In this document: positions 31,982-46,900 of the stretch, one piece after another | Numbering within the stretch: position 1 is the stretch's first letter | Layout: every line of letters begins with the position of its first letter | Source: Antedon bifida | Lineage: Eukaryota > Echinodermata > Crinoidea > Comatulida > Antedonidae | DNA length: 64,000 nucleotides | Direction of reading: 5' to 3' | Assembly (NCBI GenBank): GCA_963402885.1 | Contig: OY727094.1 | Span: 22,756,501 to 22,820,500, forward strand | The notes under the pieces: generated by a model | Seen by the model: the letters and a program-made list of their open reading frames with translations, nothing else | Database searches by the model: none | Told to the model about the DNA's origin: nothing | Program-made: the position numbers and the translations under genes

Positions 31982-34900
31982 GTAAGTGGGTCATTCTGTG
32001 TTAAAACAATCGGATCTCCTTGCACAGCCGTTTCAGATATATGACATGATGTAGTTTCCAAAATACAGGCCTGGCATTTTAAAATGCAGAGATGTAATTT
32101 TCTCTAAATTTGGACGCTTACAATCTACAGTAAAAAAAAGAATAATACTGAAACTTGTCCTACGAGCTGGTTTGAAGATAGAATGTAGGTAGTCTAGGTG
32201 TTAGACTGTATTTCGACATAATAATAATAAATAATATAAATATTTTTGAACTTTTCATATACATAATACTCGAAACGCAATATAGACAAAGTCATCTCTT
32301 GACACCAAAAATAACAGTAAAACTTGTCTTCTTTGCAATCGCACATTGAATGGATCTTTCCAATACTTACAATATACTGTACCATACCGGACAAAATGAT
32401 TGCAGATTTTGAAAAATACGTTGTCCGTTGGCGTTAAAACTGTTGAGTTCGTTGAACTGTTTATTCAACCACACAATGTGTTGCTTTGAGTTTGCGTTGA
32501 AATGGCAATCAAATTTTTAACAATCGTGTATTGAGTGTACCCGATTTAAATACAGATTACTAAGTAATAATAAAGACAAAACAATCACCAAGTGAATTTT
32601 CCATGAAAACCTAGATTAATATGCAGTACTAGGCCTCCTAAAAAAGGGGTCTGACTGAGTCGCGCCCGCCCTGTGACAGTAGTAGTGCTGCCTAGTGGTC
32701 ATGTCCTGGTGGTAAACCAAGGCGGCTAGACCACACCATAATTAATAATTATTTCGAAACTAAAATCTTCATCGTGCGTACTACATTTAAGAATTGTAAA
32801 AATGACGTATTTACTCACCGAAAAGGTGAACGGTAAACGACGCGTAAAAAATGATTAAAAAAAAAAACACTGTACAGTTGTATTATCCCTAAATAACCAT
32901 ATTCTACATTTTCACGCCTACTGTAGTATGTAACCCCTGAAGGAAGATAATTAGAATAACAAAACACTGTTTTATCAATATGTTTATAGGCCTATCTGTA
33001 ATACTAATATACAATACAACTACCATGTTACGGTAGGACTATGGTGCCATAGCATATTATTCACGCCTAGTTGCAACCCACAAATAATTAGAATAACAAA
33101 ACAATATAGAATAAAGAACAACTTTATTCTGATGCAAGACAATACATTATATGCGAGGTTAGGCATTTTCTTTTTAACATCCTATTGTTATTAATAATTA
33201 TATTGCCGTGCAACTGAATGAATTGGATGGGAGTTGCGAGAATATGCGTGAGAACAGACTACATTTCAGACGGTACACCGGTACCGGATAGAGTGAAGCG
33301 CTTTTCAAAACGTGCAACGTTTTCAACGTTATATAATTAAAAAACGTCTTCAATGAACCATCAACGGATTTAACACACTCTATTGTTAACGTATTCAAAA
33401 CGCTTGTTTGCAAAAAAACACGGACACGTCACATTTTTTAGTTCTTTCAAGGAAATAAATAAATACTGAGGATCACTGTGGGTTTTATTTTGTTATTTAT
33501 TTGGTAACTGTCCGTTCAATACATAAAAAGATATCTAAGCTTCATATTTTTAAAACTATATTAAAATATCTGGTAGTGACTGCAGGTAGGTATTTTTCCT
33601 GTTGTTGTTCAGGCGTACAATCGACCAGTCTAGTCCAGCAGCAGCTAGCGCTGAAATAACTCATTGTTTACTTGACATTCTGATATATAGGCATCGATTA
33701 TAAAGACTAGGCCTGTATGTATAGGGCTGACCAGTTATGGGGCCCTGCTATTTATATCTGGTTCACCTGCACCCAATCTCTTTTTTGCTGGCAACACAGC
33801 TTGGTAATATAAGAACATAAAAAAGATCCTGCAGTAAATGGAGCCCAAACAGTACCATCGATATTCTTTTAATAGACAAAAAAACATAGGAGGAGGAAGC
33901 AGCAGCATCACCTATTGGTGAGATGTTATTAATTGAATGAATATAAAAGGTTACTGAAACCGCCCCATACAACACCCACTATTCTCATGCAGAAGAAAAA
34001 ACAGCAAATTCTTGGTCTGTATTCCAACAAATAGGCAATGCATTACTAAATAATATTACATAGCCTATGTAAATACGTGAACGTGATTGGTTGAAACTGC
34101 ATCACATGACTACCGCTGCGAGGATCGTAAATCGTATATATCCTCGAGTACGATGATATTGACTGAGTAATTATCGTGTCCCTGTCATTAAACATATAAA
34201 ATCCAGCAAATTAGAGTACGATGATATTGAGACTGTAATTTTCTTGTGCCAACACTCGCGTTTAGTGATAAATAAACAAAAGTCATCTACTGGGACTTAA
34301 ACTCGCGATGAATTGTCACTCCATCACAAGACAACGCTTTATCCGATGCGCCACGCAACTTGCTTGAAAAAATTAATCAACTAAACTATTTAAACTATGC
34401 ATACATAGTGCCCTCATTTGTTATTAGTCCTCCCTAGATGTGATGAAAGACCGTTAATTGGTTAATACTCACAGTAGTAACCTGTTACGTGCGACGCGGC
34501 GAACATCCGGTGATTCGGCTCCTCAAAGAAGACAAATTATTTGGCCTACCTGATAATATTGTTATTGTTAATGTAGGCTTATTGATGGAAATTCTTCTGT
34601 TAATTTAAACGACCTAGGCCTAGGTGAATATTTTATTGCCAAGAATTTTATTTAGTAATTATCTGTATATTATTCTTCGCAAGGTAAGGTGAATGCAATG
34701 TAATATAACAGATATCACCTTTTATATTGGTAAAATATAAGATTTGACATCCACTCGGCAATGATATTATCAGCTAGCGCTTCGGGAAATATATTTCTGT
34801 TGGCATCTTTAGTAGTACGATCAACTGAACGTTGTTGCTATAATTAGAAGTCTAGCTTTTTCACAAGTGTCTCTTTTTTATCTTTAAAAATTAATTATGT

Positions 34901-37900
34901 TTATATTCATCGTTTTTCATTCATGTAGTTTGTGTCTGGTGTTTTTTTATCATTAAAAAAAAAAAAACAAGCGCTATCCTGATCACTCTCCTTTTAAATG
35001 AAGGTCTGGTTGTGTTAATGTGTGACTGCAATGATAGTTATCATTAACCATACCATTTATTTTTACAAAAATACAGTAAAAAAATTAACGTTAATTTTAC
35101 CATTATGGATGCATAATTTCTTGGAATTGTTTAACAAAGGAACTATAATTGGAGTGTGGTAGGGGTTTGTCCCCCCGGCTAAATTTGCCATTGATTACTA
35201 TTAAACTAAGTTATTGTAAATGTTTATATTTGCACAGATGTATATCCAGCGATCAACTATGCCAATGAGGATGCAACCAAGACCAGGTACACAACCTGTC
35301 AATTATAATGCAGGTCAGATAATGTCAACGCAACAGCCACCTTTTATACAACCTGTTATGCCACAACATAGCATCAACCTACAAGTAGGTTTCTACTCAT
35401 CATTTCTATTGTTAATGCCATTTGTTAATTTGTTGTCAGAATTTAATTACAATATACTTTAAGCAAAACTTGCATTTCTTATTGAGGACATTTTTTGCAG
35501 TACCAACGACCATTTGCACCTCAATTTCAACAAGCAATGACTGCTTACCAGCAACAACCAGCGCAACCGTTTTATCCAACAAGTCAGAATATTCAGCAAA
35601 GTAAGTAACACATTTTAAGAATCAATATAACTTATTACCAATTTTATGTTGTTAAATGAAATAGTTATTTGACTGTTTGCACTGGCTGCTGTATCAGCGT
35701 CAATTTTGTTAAAAATTGTCTTAATCACTTTTTTGCCACTGAAGATTGTTTCACTTAAATAAATGTTATTTATTTTGTGTTAATAGCTTCATACATGCCA
35801 AACCAATCAATGCAACAAGCACCAGTTCCGACAATGTACCAACAGCAACCCCAACCTAGGTCTCAGCAACAACAAACCTATTCAAAGCCTACCAGAAATA
35901 GAAGTATCATCAAAATAGTGGATCCTACAACAAATAAAGACATTACTGAATCAATCATTGGAGAAAGCTCTCAATCAACTATTCCACCACAACCAAATCT
36001 TTCTACAACCTCGTCAACACCACCAATGGTATGCATGTTCCTCAATTTGTTAACATTAGCTATTTTTATTTACATTAAAATGTAAGATTAGATCATTGTT
36101 TACTTTTGTAGTAAAACCCAGCTTATTTATATCATGTTCATTAGATTTTTTTTTTCTATTTTTATCTTGCAGAATACAGCAACACCACCATCGCAATCTG
36201 GTCAGGTTGACTCGAACCAAGCTATTCAAGCTCAATTTGCAAAAGAGGTAGCGCGTAGAGCCATGGCCCCTGAGGAAGAAAGCAGAAGGGAAGAGATTCA
36301 ACAAAAAGTTGTCATTCCTAAAAGTATTCTACCAAGGCAAGATCCTAAGGTCAATAAACCTGCAGTGGTACATCCTGTAGCAGCATCTGTGGATGCACAG
36401 TCAGCAACCCCAGTACAGCCTAGTCTAGAGAAAGAGACAATTAATGTAGAAGAAATCCAATCGATACCGGTCGATGAAACTCAAGTCATCTCAAAACCAA
36501 TACAAGTTGAAGAGGATTTAAAAAATGCAAAAGAAACATCAGAAGAGGTTGTTTCTTTGAAAGAAAATTCTATAAAAAATGTACCTGAAAATATATCCAG
36601 TCCAGATGCGATTCCTGCTCAATTGACAAATAGCCAACCAGTTGCAATTCAGTCGCAGAGTAACCCCGATATTGATGCTACAGATGCTTCTCAAGGTATG
36701 GTTGTTACAAAATATACTTACTACATACAAGAACTTGTATTTCTATTAAACCACATCAAAATTCTATCTGAAGGCCCTGGTATTCGCTGATTTATGTTGT
36801 GTGCCTTTATTAATAGGCCTGACATGTTTGTCACCATGGCACATGTATACTCGCTTGCTCTTGGGTCATACCATAGCAGACAATTCAACAGAAATTGCGA
36901 GGGTCCATCATCTCTGAAATCTTTTTTTTTATTTCAAAACCAATAGCAAAAAGAATTTGCCAATAAAATTTGTAGCTTGATGGATTTAACGCAAATTTGT
37001 TTGTGAAAGGTTACGCATAGATACAAAGCAGAAAGGTTACGCATAGATACAAAGCAAAAAGGTTACGCATAGATACGAAGCAGTTATTACGCATAGATAC
37101 AAAGCAGTTATTTCTTTCTGTACTGTAGCCTGACGTCTCATTTCTAAATTAATTGTCTTTCATTTTTTGGCAAAATCCGTTAATACAAATTGGGCAAGAC
37201 CTGGTATTTTCACTGAAAAGTTACAGTTCTTTTATTTTATTTACCTTTCACATGATCGATCGAAGTGCATCACATCACAATATGATAATATCAATTCGTG
37301 AGCAATGCATGTTGGGATTTATAGCGGGCTGCTATAATTATTAGAATCCTAACCCTTATTTTTCACATTTTTAACCGTTTAAAGATTAAAAAAATTATCG
37401 CAATAGGTTCATGTTGTATTGGTTCTACTTTCAGAGTCCATCATTTAAATTGTTATATGAATAAGCTAAAAAAATTATATGGGTTTTTTTATTATATATT
37501 ATTATATTATATCTTATTTAGTGGTTTTTAATAGCAACACTATTTTTACAATAACAAATTATAAAAACATTATACTTGTACTTGGTTCTTTAAAAATCTT
37601 AATCATGTAGTAAATATTCTTTAATTCAGTGAAAGAAAGTAAAAAGAAATCGAAAAAGCGTATGCAAGAGCTTGATAAGAAACTAGCAAAAGATGATGAC
37701 ATGTTTTCAGCTTATCGAACTGAAGAACACGTAGAGGTAAAGTTAAATTCATTGTAAAGAAACACACAAAAGAAGCATTGCAACTGGAAGATTACACAAT
37801 ATGTAAAAAAAAAAAGAGAATGCATAATAAAGAATCGAACAAACTTAAGTTCTATGTTGACTATTTGAACAAACTTTGAAATAATTATTGTGATGATGGG

Positions 37901-40900
37901 TGGTCTAAAAATATTTCTAGATAATTAATACTATATTTTTCTCCATAGGAAAGTACCAATGTAATACAAGAAACTGAATTATTACCTGAAACAAAAGAAC
38001 AAGTAAAACCAACAGATACAACTAAAGAAAATGAAGTTAAAGACCCATCTGTCATTGACAACAAGAACACAGAAATTAATGAGAAATCTATTCCTGATCA
38101 AATTGTAAACACAACTCAAGATAGAACTAATTTAGATTCAAGTATAGCAAATGATAGTATAGCCGATAAAAATGTATCTACTCAAAACCAATTGAAAAAA
38201 GATGAAATTGCAAATACAAATGTAACAGATCAAAGTGAAAAAGAAGTATTAAATACTGACAAAAAGGAATTAGAAGCAGAAACAGATGTTTCATCAACTG
38301 AAATAGAAATAAAAACTGCAAAAGTACTTGAAGAAGAGGAAAAAGAAAATACGGCTCCCAACACAAATGATGTTACAGAAAACTCAAAAGTCAATGAAGA
38401 GGATACAAAACCTAATGTTAAAGATAATAAGATAGAACTAAAATACAAGTATAGGGAAGGTAAGGTGAAGCTGAAGCTTTACCCCTTGTTTATCATCAAC
38501 ACTATAGTAATTTAAAAAACATTTTCAGCCCAATTCATCTGAACTTGCGTCTTGGTCTGGGACTTGCAGAAACCCAGTCTAGGTAGCCTAGTAGTTATTT
38601 AGAAATGGATAAAGGGGATAAATTACTGTACAAATAGATTGTGCATTTTTATTTTACATTTTGTTTCTAATAAAAGCTCAATATATATATATATATATAT
38701 ATAAATATAATAAATTATAGAATAACATCCTTTTCATTAATATCATTTTAAAATAAAAAATTAACATGTTTAAAAAAATGTAAACATGGTTCAATGGCTT
38801 AAAGGTGTTGTTCATACAAGTGAACAAAAATGAAGTTGATAATTGCTGTTAGGCAAGTTTAATTACCGCGGCCCAAGTACAAATGAATTGGTATTGTGTA
38901 TGACCATAGTTTAAAGAAAGAAACTATCCAGGTGTTAAAATGGCAAGAGATTTAAAACATTCATTTCCCTATTGTAATTAAAAACAATTTAGATTTTACA
39001 TTTTACTTAATGGTTTCTTGCAGATCAATGGAGCCCTATAAACTTGGAGGGCAAGAGGCAATATGACCGTGAATTTCTGATGCAGTTTAAAGATAACTGC
39101 ATTGAAAAACCTGATGGGCTTCCAAAGATTCCAGAAGTAGTACTAGATACTGTAAGAACTTTTGAAGTTTGTTTGTTGTACATATTTTTGCTATTCCACT
39201 TATGAAAAAATATAATAACCAACTTCAAAAGGGATATATAATATAGGAAAAATTTGTAGGAGATTTACCATAGCATTTTATTTTCAAATACAATGCGTTA
39301 TTTTACTTATGGTTTGATTTTCTTAGGCAAATATAGGTTCACTGCTTCGTTTAGATGTCAAGAGTAACAAGCAAAATGATTTCATGCCTATGTATCTCAA
39401 GTCTCCAATCATACGAGTGAGTTTCTTTTTTTGCTGAAGATCAATTTTTTTTGTCAGATTGTAAAGTAACCCTTGAATGAGCATATTCAAATAAAAATTA
39501 ATTATAAACACTGAGCCTGTTTAAAGCTATATATTATGCATATTCAATTCTAGCACAGTCCTGTAGATTTTATATTTCTAACATATTTTTATCACCTTTT
39601 AAGCAGTTCTATTATTCTTAAACATAATTTTTAAAGCCAATTTTAAAATGACAAATTTGTAATAAAACACACTTAATTTATAAGGAAATTGATTTTTAAA
39701 TTTAAAAAATTAATAAAAATTAGTTTTTGAATAATTTTTTTTCTAAACTTCACCATTAACAATTTAATATTTAAATGATCCTAATCTATATATTGTTTCA
39801 ATAACAGGGGCAACAACCAAATTTTAATTCAAGAAACTCCAGCAAAGGACGTGTCATTGCTGGAAGGAAAGTTATTAATTCAAAGTCCTCGGAAGTAGAA
39901 CTTAAGAAATCTGAAAATGCTTGGAAACCAGGTAGCACAACTGGAGCCTCTGATAATGAATTGCAAACACAGGTATAATGTCATTATGAATTGAGAAAAT
40001 AAAAAGGTAAAAATGTAAGTTGGGTTGGGTTACGCGACTAAATTCATTAAACAGTTTCTTATGAAACAAGGCACAAGTGGCAACCTCCTCCTGTAAGTGG
40101 GTGGATAATTGCAGGGTGTTGGGACTACAATTGCTATAACTTTTTACATTTACACATTAATAATCCCCAATATATACTTGTTCTATTTAAACTAAAACAT
40201 TTTGTCTTCATTTGTCTATGTTGTCGTGTAGGAAGTTTACAGGAAATTTAAGGGAATTTTAAACAAGTTAGCACCCCAGAAGTTTAAGAAATTAACCAAC
40301 CAGGCACTAGAGCTGCAAATTAACACAGAGGAACGACTTATTGGTGTTATTGACCTCATATTTGAGAAGGTATTTTGTGTTCACACTTTTAAAAACAGAC
40401 ATGATTTTATATGCATTAACCCTAATGTTTGTTTCCTTAATCAATACTTAAATCAGAAATTGAAAAAAAAGAAGATAAGAATGGCAACAGTTTCTCTAAT
40501 AATATTGCTGAATAAATATTACAGTTAACAGTTGAAATTGTTGAATTATTTATTAGGCTACTAGGCCTACTTACTATGTATCAACTATTGTTTGATTCCA
40601 GGCCTTGAGTGAACCTAACTTCAGTGTTGCTTATGCTCACATGTGTCGGATGTTATCACAGGTAAGTATGTTTCAAGATAATTCCATTTATGTTGAGGGT
40701 TAGCATTAACATTTGTTAAGGCATAAATCTACAGCAGTGTTACACAGCCCACAAAATCTATGTATGCTGAACTCAACTGAATGCAGAATTCAGATTTATT
40801 GTTCGTCAATATTCTGTAATGGCCTGGTGGAAAAATTGTTTTTTGGTATATATTTTTAAATTTATATTATAGATTGAAGTGCCCATTGCAGGAAAAGAAG

Positions 40901-43900
40901 GTCAAATAGTACAATTTCGCAAGTTGTTACTAAATCGATGTCAACGGGAGTTTGAAAGTGAATCACAAGATGAAAATCTATTAAAAGAAAAAAGAAAAGA
41001 AATAGAACTTCTTCCAGTATGTATCTAGTTTAATTCGACAGTAATATTACTGTAACATTAATCCATAATTTAGTAAAATCATGATTTTTCATATAACTAT
41101 ACACATTAATAATTTAAAATTGGAATTCTTTATTTTTGCCGTGTTGTATATTGTTAAAAGCAGTACATTATAGAAGCATTATACTCTTGATGAAACATTG
41201 CACAAATTTGATCCACTATGTGAAAAACTAACTCACAACAAAAATTAGCCTTATACAATATGTATTTTCCGAGACATTCTTAACGCAATTTCCTCAGACT
41301 TTAAAAGCTTATAACTCAAATTGGGAATTCTAACTTATTCCAGGCCATAGTATAGAGATATGACGCAAGACTATTTCTTGAGATAAAGTACCCAAAATAT
41401 GAAATGTATATTCTACTTTGTCTGAACACAGGGTGACCCCGAAACTTGACAGCTAATACCAATCCTGAGTTATGAGCTTCCAAATTCTTGACAAAATTGT
41501 GTTGGCAAATGTTTACAAACCAAGCCTCTTCTTTGTGGGAAAGTTTGTTGTCAGTTGTTTTTTTACATAGTGGATCATATTTATGGAGTGTCGTCTGTGG
41601 CATGATTTGACATAGAATGACCCACCTGGCATTCAAAGTAACCCAATCAAGCAGTTTACATGCATTCATGTAGCTAATCTGGGCTATCTTGCCTTTCACA
41701 CAGTTGGTAAAACTATATAATCATGAAAGTCTTCCCTGCTATTAATTTATTTATCCAAGTGTCTAGCTTGTAGAAATTGATATGAACTGTGGTTTTATGG
41801 TTTTATTAGGTTGCCCTTTGTAGAGAATGCCTGACATGATTTGTCAATTGCCCTGGGCAGACAATTTTGCAAGCACTGATTTGTTTGTGAAAATGCTGCG
41901 GGATATCATTAATATCACTTTGACTGAAAGTTGGTATCTGTAAAATCGGTTCTTAGTTTGTGATGTATATATTAATCCGACAATCATTCAGAACATAGTA
42001 AAAAAAGAGTAAATTTTAATGTTCTCCTCCTGCATGAGCTGAAACATAACAGTAATTCCCAAAAATAACCCCTTAATTTGCAGCCATGGTATAATAAATT
42101 AATTTCGTGCAACTTGTGATGGTACGGCAATGGTTTAATATATATAAAAATGTTGTTTTCATGCAGGAAAATGAACGAGACTCAAAGAAAGATGAGTTTG
42201 AATTGGAAGTGATTGCGGCAAAGCGACGGTCACTTGGAAATATTAAGTTCATTGGTGAATTATTTAAAATTAAAATGTTAACTGAACACATTATGCACAA
42301 CTGTGTGGTGCAGCTGCTTAAAGCAGCTGATGATGAATCATTGGAGTGTATGAGCAAGCTTCTAAGCACTATTGGAAAGGAGCTAGATCATGAAAAAGCC
42401 AAGGTATGTAGGCCTAGTCTTTGCTGTCAACCTCTGATTAACTTTTTTACAGATCATAGAATTTCACCTTTTCGGTTGTTTGACCTTGATAGGAATGGAC
42501 AATGAGAACTAATTTATAATGGAATTTAACTGCACCTTTGGTTTATTTGCATAACTGTATAAAATCTGAAATCGCAAAACAATCTAATTTCGGCAAGAAA
42601 TTTGTCTGCTTTGTAGCTCATATAATATATGTATTTTCTTTTGTACAGTTTCGTATGGATCAGTACTTCCAACAGATGGATAAAATTATTAGAAGTAAAA
42701 AAAATAGCAATCGTATACGATTTATGCTGCAAGATGTAATTGAACTTAGAGAGGTAAGTAGGTCTACACTTGTTTGTGCACAAAATCCAAATATTAGTCT
42801 ACATAATTTGCCCATAGAAGTAAATATCTCCCTTCCTTAATTTATTAGCACAATTGGATACCAAGACGAGAAGATAGTAAGCCAAAAACAATAGATCAGA
42901 TTCATCAAGAAGCTCGCGAAGAAGAGGTGATGAAAAAGGTCGAGGCAGTACAAGCCCAGGCTAACAGGAAAGCTAACAGAGGTAATAGAAATGTAATGTA
43001 TTCCTAACTGTAACCATACCATCTACATCATACAAATTTAACAAGTACAAATTTGCCCCTAGAATTTGGTTTCATGTTTAGTTTCCACATATAATATTCA
43101 TGTATTATATCGTGACACCAATGTGGCTACAGACACTACTTGCGTGAAATGGATTTTGTGTTTTTACGAAGTGACACCAATGCTCAGCCTTAACTTACTA
43201 GTTCATTAATTAACAAGTTTACACCTTTTAATAGCTGAATTGTCTAGCATTACAGGCGTGTAAATAAAACATAGAAATGAAAATGTCTTTAAGCTAAAAT
43301 TGTGTTTTGTGAAGCTCTTTACTAAACCATGTTTTTCACGAAACGCATGGTTATGACAAATGACGTAGTTAGTGTGTCTACGTGGTGTCGCTGACGATAA
43401 TTATGTGAAAGCATGTTTCAAAATTAAAAAAAAAAACTTGTGCTATGATGTTTTTTATTGAATGTCAATGTTTTTAGAAATTGAAAAAATTGTTTTTAAT
43501 GTTAACATAAATAATTGATCATGAAATTTGCAGTAGTTCGCAATGATCGAGGTAGCCTTCAAATGGACGATGGTGAATGGAATGTAGTTGCTAAAGGAAG
43601 TGGACGTCCTCAACAGGTTGATCCAAACAAATTCAAAGTTACCAAGGTAAAATGTTTGTTTTTTTACTTCTACACACACATACATGCATACACAGGGTTA
43701 ACACACAAATTGGCAATTGCAAGATAATTATTGGAATAATTAAACGTTATTCTGTTTTATTTTAGCAAGCCGTTGACGATAATGTGCAATTGGGGCCAGG
43801 TGGTAGACCAGGTTCATTTGGTGGTTGGGGAAGGGGAGCTAGTGGTGGTGGAACTAAGCCATCAAGCAGTTCACAAGAAAGGCCTTCAAGTCCAGCTGCA

Positions 43901-46900
43901 AATCGCTTCTCTGCATTATCTGATGAACGACGATTTGCTCCCATTGGAAGGTAACACTTTGCAAACTTTGGTGACGACCAATGAGTGTAAAGGCTCAATA
44001 TTTGTTTATACCTAGGCCTAATCATATTTCTATGACATAATTTAGGCATGATCTACAAATTATTTCCAACGCTATTTTCAAATACCGTAACAAAAACAAT
44101 TTAACTCAAAAGATGCCAATATTTTTGTTAAGAAAAATCCATCTACACACAATCTAATTAACTAAATATTTAGTTTGTATAGCTGATTAATGTTTAGCTT
44201 GAAAACAATGGCAAACGCATTTAAGCATGTTTCTGAAACCCAATAAATACCCTAATTCATTAGGAATAATTTGTAGTATAACGAGTATTCAACCAGAAAA
44301 AAATTAGAATATCTGACTAGTAGTGACCTTTTTTGGTATTAAATATTTTGATTGTCTTATTTAAGTAACTTAATATATGCATTACTGTAAATTTCTAATT
44401 GACCAAATCTTGAATTTTCCTTGATAAAGGAGTTTAGGTACAAATAGTAGAGAAAGAGATTTTCGAGGTGGTCGGAGTTCACAAACGAAACGAGGATCAA
44501 GAGAAAGGGATGACCGACCAAGTCGTGATAAAGATAGGCAAGCAGCTATTGACACTGTTAAAAGAATGTCTGCATCTCAAGAGCGCAATAGAGGTAAGCA
44601 TTTGAAATGAAGAATTTTGTATTGATTATCCAGGGTTCAGCATCCTTAAATTCCTTGAAAGTTATGGAAAATAAATTACTTTTTTCAAGAACTGGAAAGT
44701 CCATAAAATTGAAATTTGTCCTTGAATGTCCTGAAAATTGTTATAATACAGAAATATAATATGAATTCTTTGTAATAATGTTTTATTATAAATAATTAAA
44801 TGACACCCCTAGATGGCCAGAAATGGTACTTGTGCATGTAAAATTCGCCGAAAAGGATACTGCATAGCGCACTAGAAAACAGCAAAACGATGAAGGTACT
44901 TTGGGTACGGTAATAATTATAATCAATTACAACAAATATTAACATTGTTTTTCCCGCGTGCATTGATCATGAGTCATCAATCAAAAACGGAGGCAAGTGT
45001 AAATTATGGAGAAAAACATCTCCAACATAGGACGGTTGCCCTTATTTATAAATATCTCTTCAAAACAAATCGAGCAAAGCAAACAATACGCCGCAAAGAA
45101 TGTATTATTGCTAAAAAATAAAAAAACTATTAAAAACCAGATGTGTGTACATGATTTCCCAAATGAAATTTGCGAGTGGTTAATTTTTTATTTTGTATTT
45201 ATACCTTCTAAAAAAAAATCATACGGTATACAAAAAGGGTATTTGAACGTTGAATTGTTATTGGACCTAACAATTCGGAATCATCTTATACCCGATCCTA
45301 TAATATCAAATGATCAAGATATCGTCAATGCGGTGACTTTAGAAACAGCACCCTTTGTTCAATACCGGCAGCGAAGGCACGCGACGTGACTACCCTAGAC
45401 AGGAAGTCGGTGATTGATGATTTCACAATAGCCTGCACTGCTGTTGCATGTCACATGTTGTTCTTTTAGCCTACTCGATTCCCACGCGTATGTATTCAAC
45501 GGTACCAAGTACTATTATTAGTACTCTCGTCAACATAAACTGAGTGAATGCAAATTATTTTAATCATATCGATCATGTATAATAGTTTAAATGTACATGT
45601 ACAATATAATCTCTCCAACTCAACATAATATTAAACATAAACTGATTATTTACTTGATTAGGTCCAGCTAAAGTTGTTGAACCATCACCTCCAGTACAAC
45701 CAAAAAGTGAGGAGCTAACAGAACCAGAAATGCTTAAGAAATCGAAAGCAATTATTAATGAATTTATGCATCTTAAAGATAAAAAGGTAAAATAATTTAT
45801 ATAATAATTCATTTTATTTAGATCTTTATCGTATTTCATTTTATTTATTATTAGTAAGTCACATAATCAGTTTCAGCTTTTTTTTTAAATTCTTGATTTG
45901 CTGAATTAGAAAAAGATAAGTGTCACTTTTTTTGTAATTATGAAATTCCAAAAGCTAAATATAAAATGGCACTTATTTTTACTCAGCAACTCAAAGAGTT
46001 AAAAAATCTGTTTGTCACACTAATCGAGCTGGCAAACAGAACAAACTTTTATACATGTTTTTAAAAAGAAATATACATAGCTTGGTCTATAGTGGGAAAC
46101 CTACACTGATAATTACTGATAATTTCAAATAATGACCCATTATTCTGAACCATTATACTTTTAGGAAGCCATAGAATGCGTGACAGAACTTGAGAATCCA
46201 AATCAAATGCACCTGTTTGTCAGAGTAGCCATCGAAGAAACTCTAGAAAAAACGGAACAAGCAAGGAAAGTTGTTGGGGAGTTGTTAAATGAATTAATTA
46301 CATGCAAGTTGTTAAAGGTTATGGATTATAATAAAGGGTATGTTTATTTCACTCCTTTCTGTGAGGTGTGACTGACCAATAGATTCTATTATAATGAAAC
46401 CCTGTCTACCATTGTACACCAGGCTAGTACTAAATTGAGCCATGCAAGCATGTGGAAAAATGATAGCTGTGTCCAAAGATTCAGTAGATAATCACATTCA
46501 AGTTTTAAATTCATTTGTTTCTTGTTGTAGATTTCAAGTTATACTAGATTTTGCTGAAGACATGGCTATTGATATTCCATTAATTTGGAAGTACCTCGCA
46601 CAGATTATATCGCCAGCCATTTCAGGTGGTTCAATGGAAATGAAAAACCTGTTATCTTTGTTAGAACCTGTCAAGGCTATAGGAAAATCTGGACAGCTTC
46701 TAGCTGAAGTACTTAAAACTCAAGCTAAAGAAATTGTAAGTTTATTTGATATATCAACTACCAGTGTTTCTCCAACACTTCTTCATATCATACAGTACCA
46801 TCCAGAATACATTTACCCTTGCACACGTATTGTCTTTGTGTAGCAAAAAGGACATTCTAATTAATAGTAATATTTCAATTGGCAAATGTAATCAGATATC

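Larger units (their letters stand above)
31982..35237. other. eIF4G intron 3: repeats, no gene
   Basis: A 3.3-kb intron. It contains the dispersed repeat copy 2 (34055-34810) and a tRNA-like segment within it. The rest is AT-rich unique-looking sequence with no supported coding or RNA gene. A 70-residue minus-strand frame (33763-33975) has no recognisable features. Confidence 0.7.

Noticed and set aside
36134-36172. In-frame upstream extension of eIF4G exon 7
   Set aside because: It reads through a clear acceptor (TTTATCTTGCAG); the exon begins at 36173 by splice phase.
41316-41699. 127-residue reading frame on the minus strand in an eIF4G intron
   Set aside because: Opposite to the host gene, overlaps a foldback segment and matches no family I recognise.
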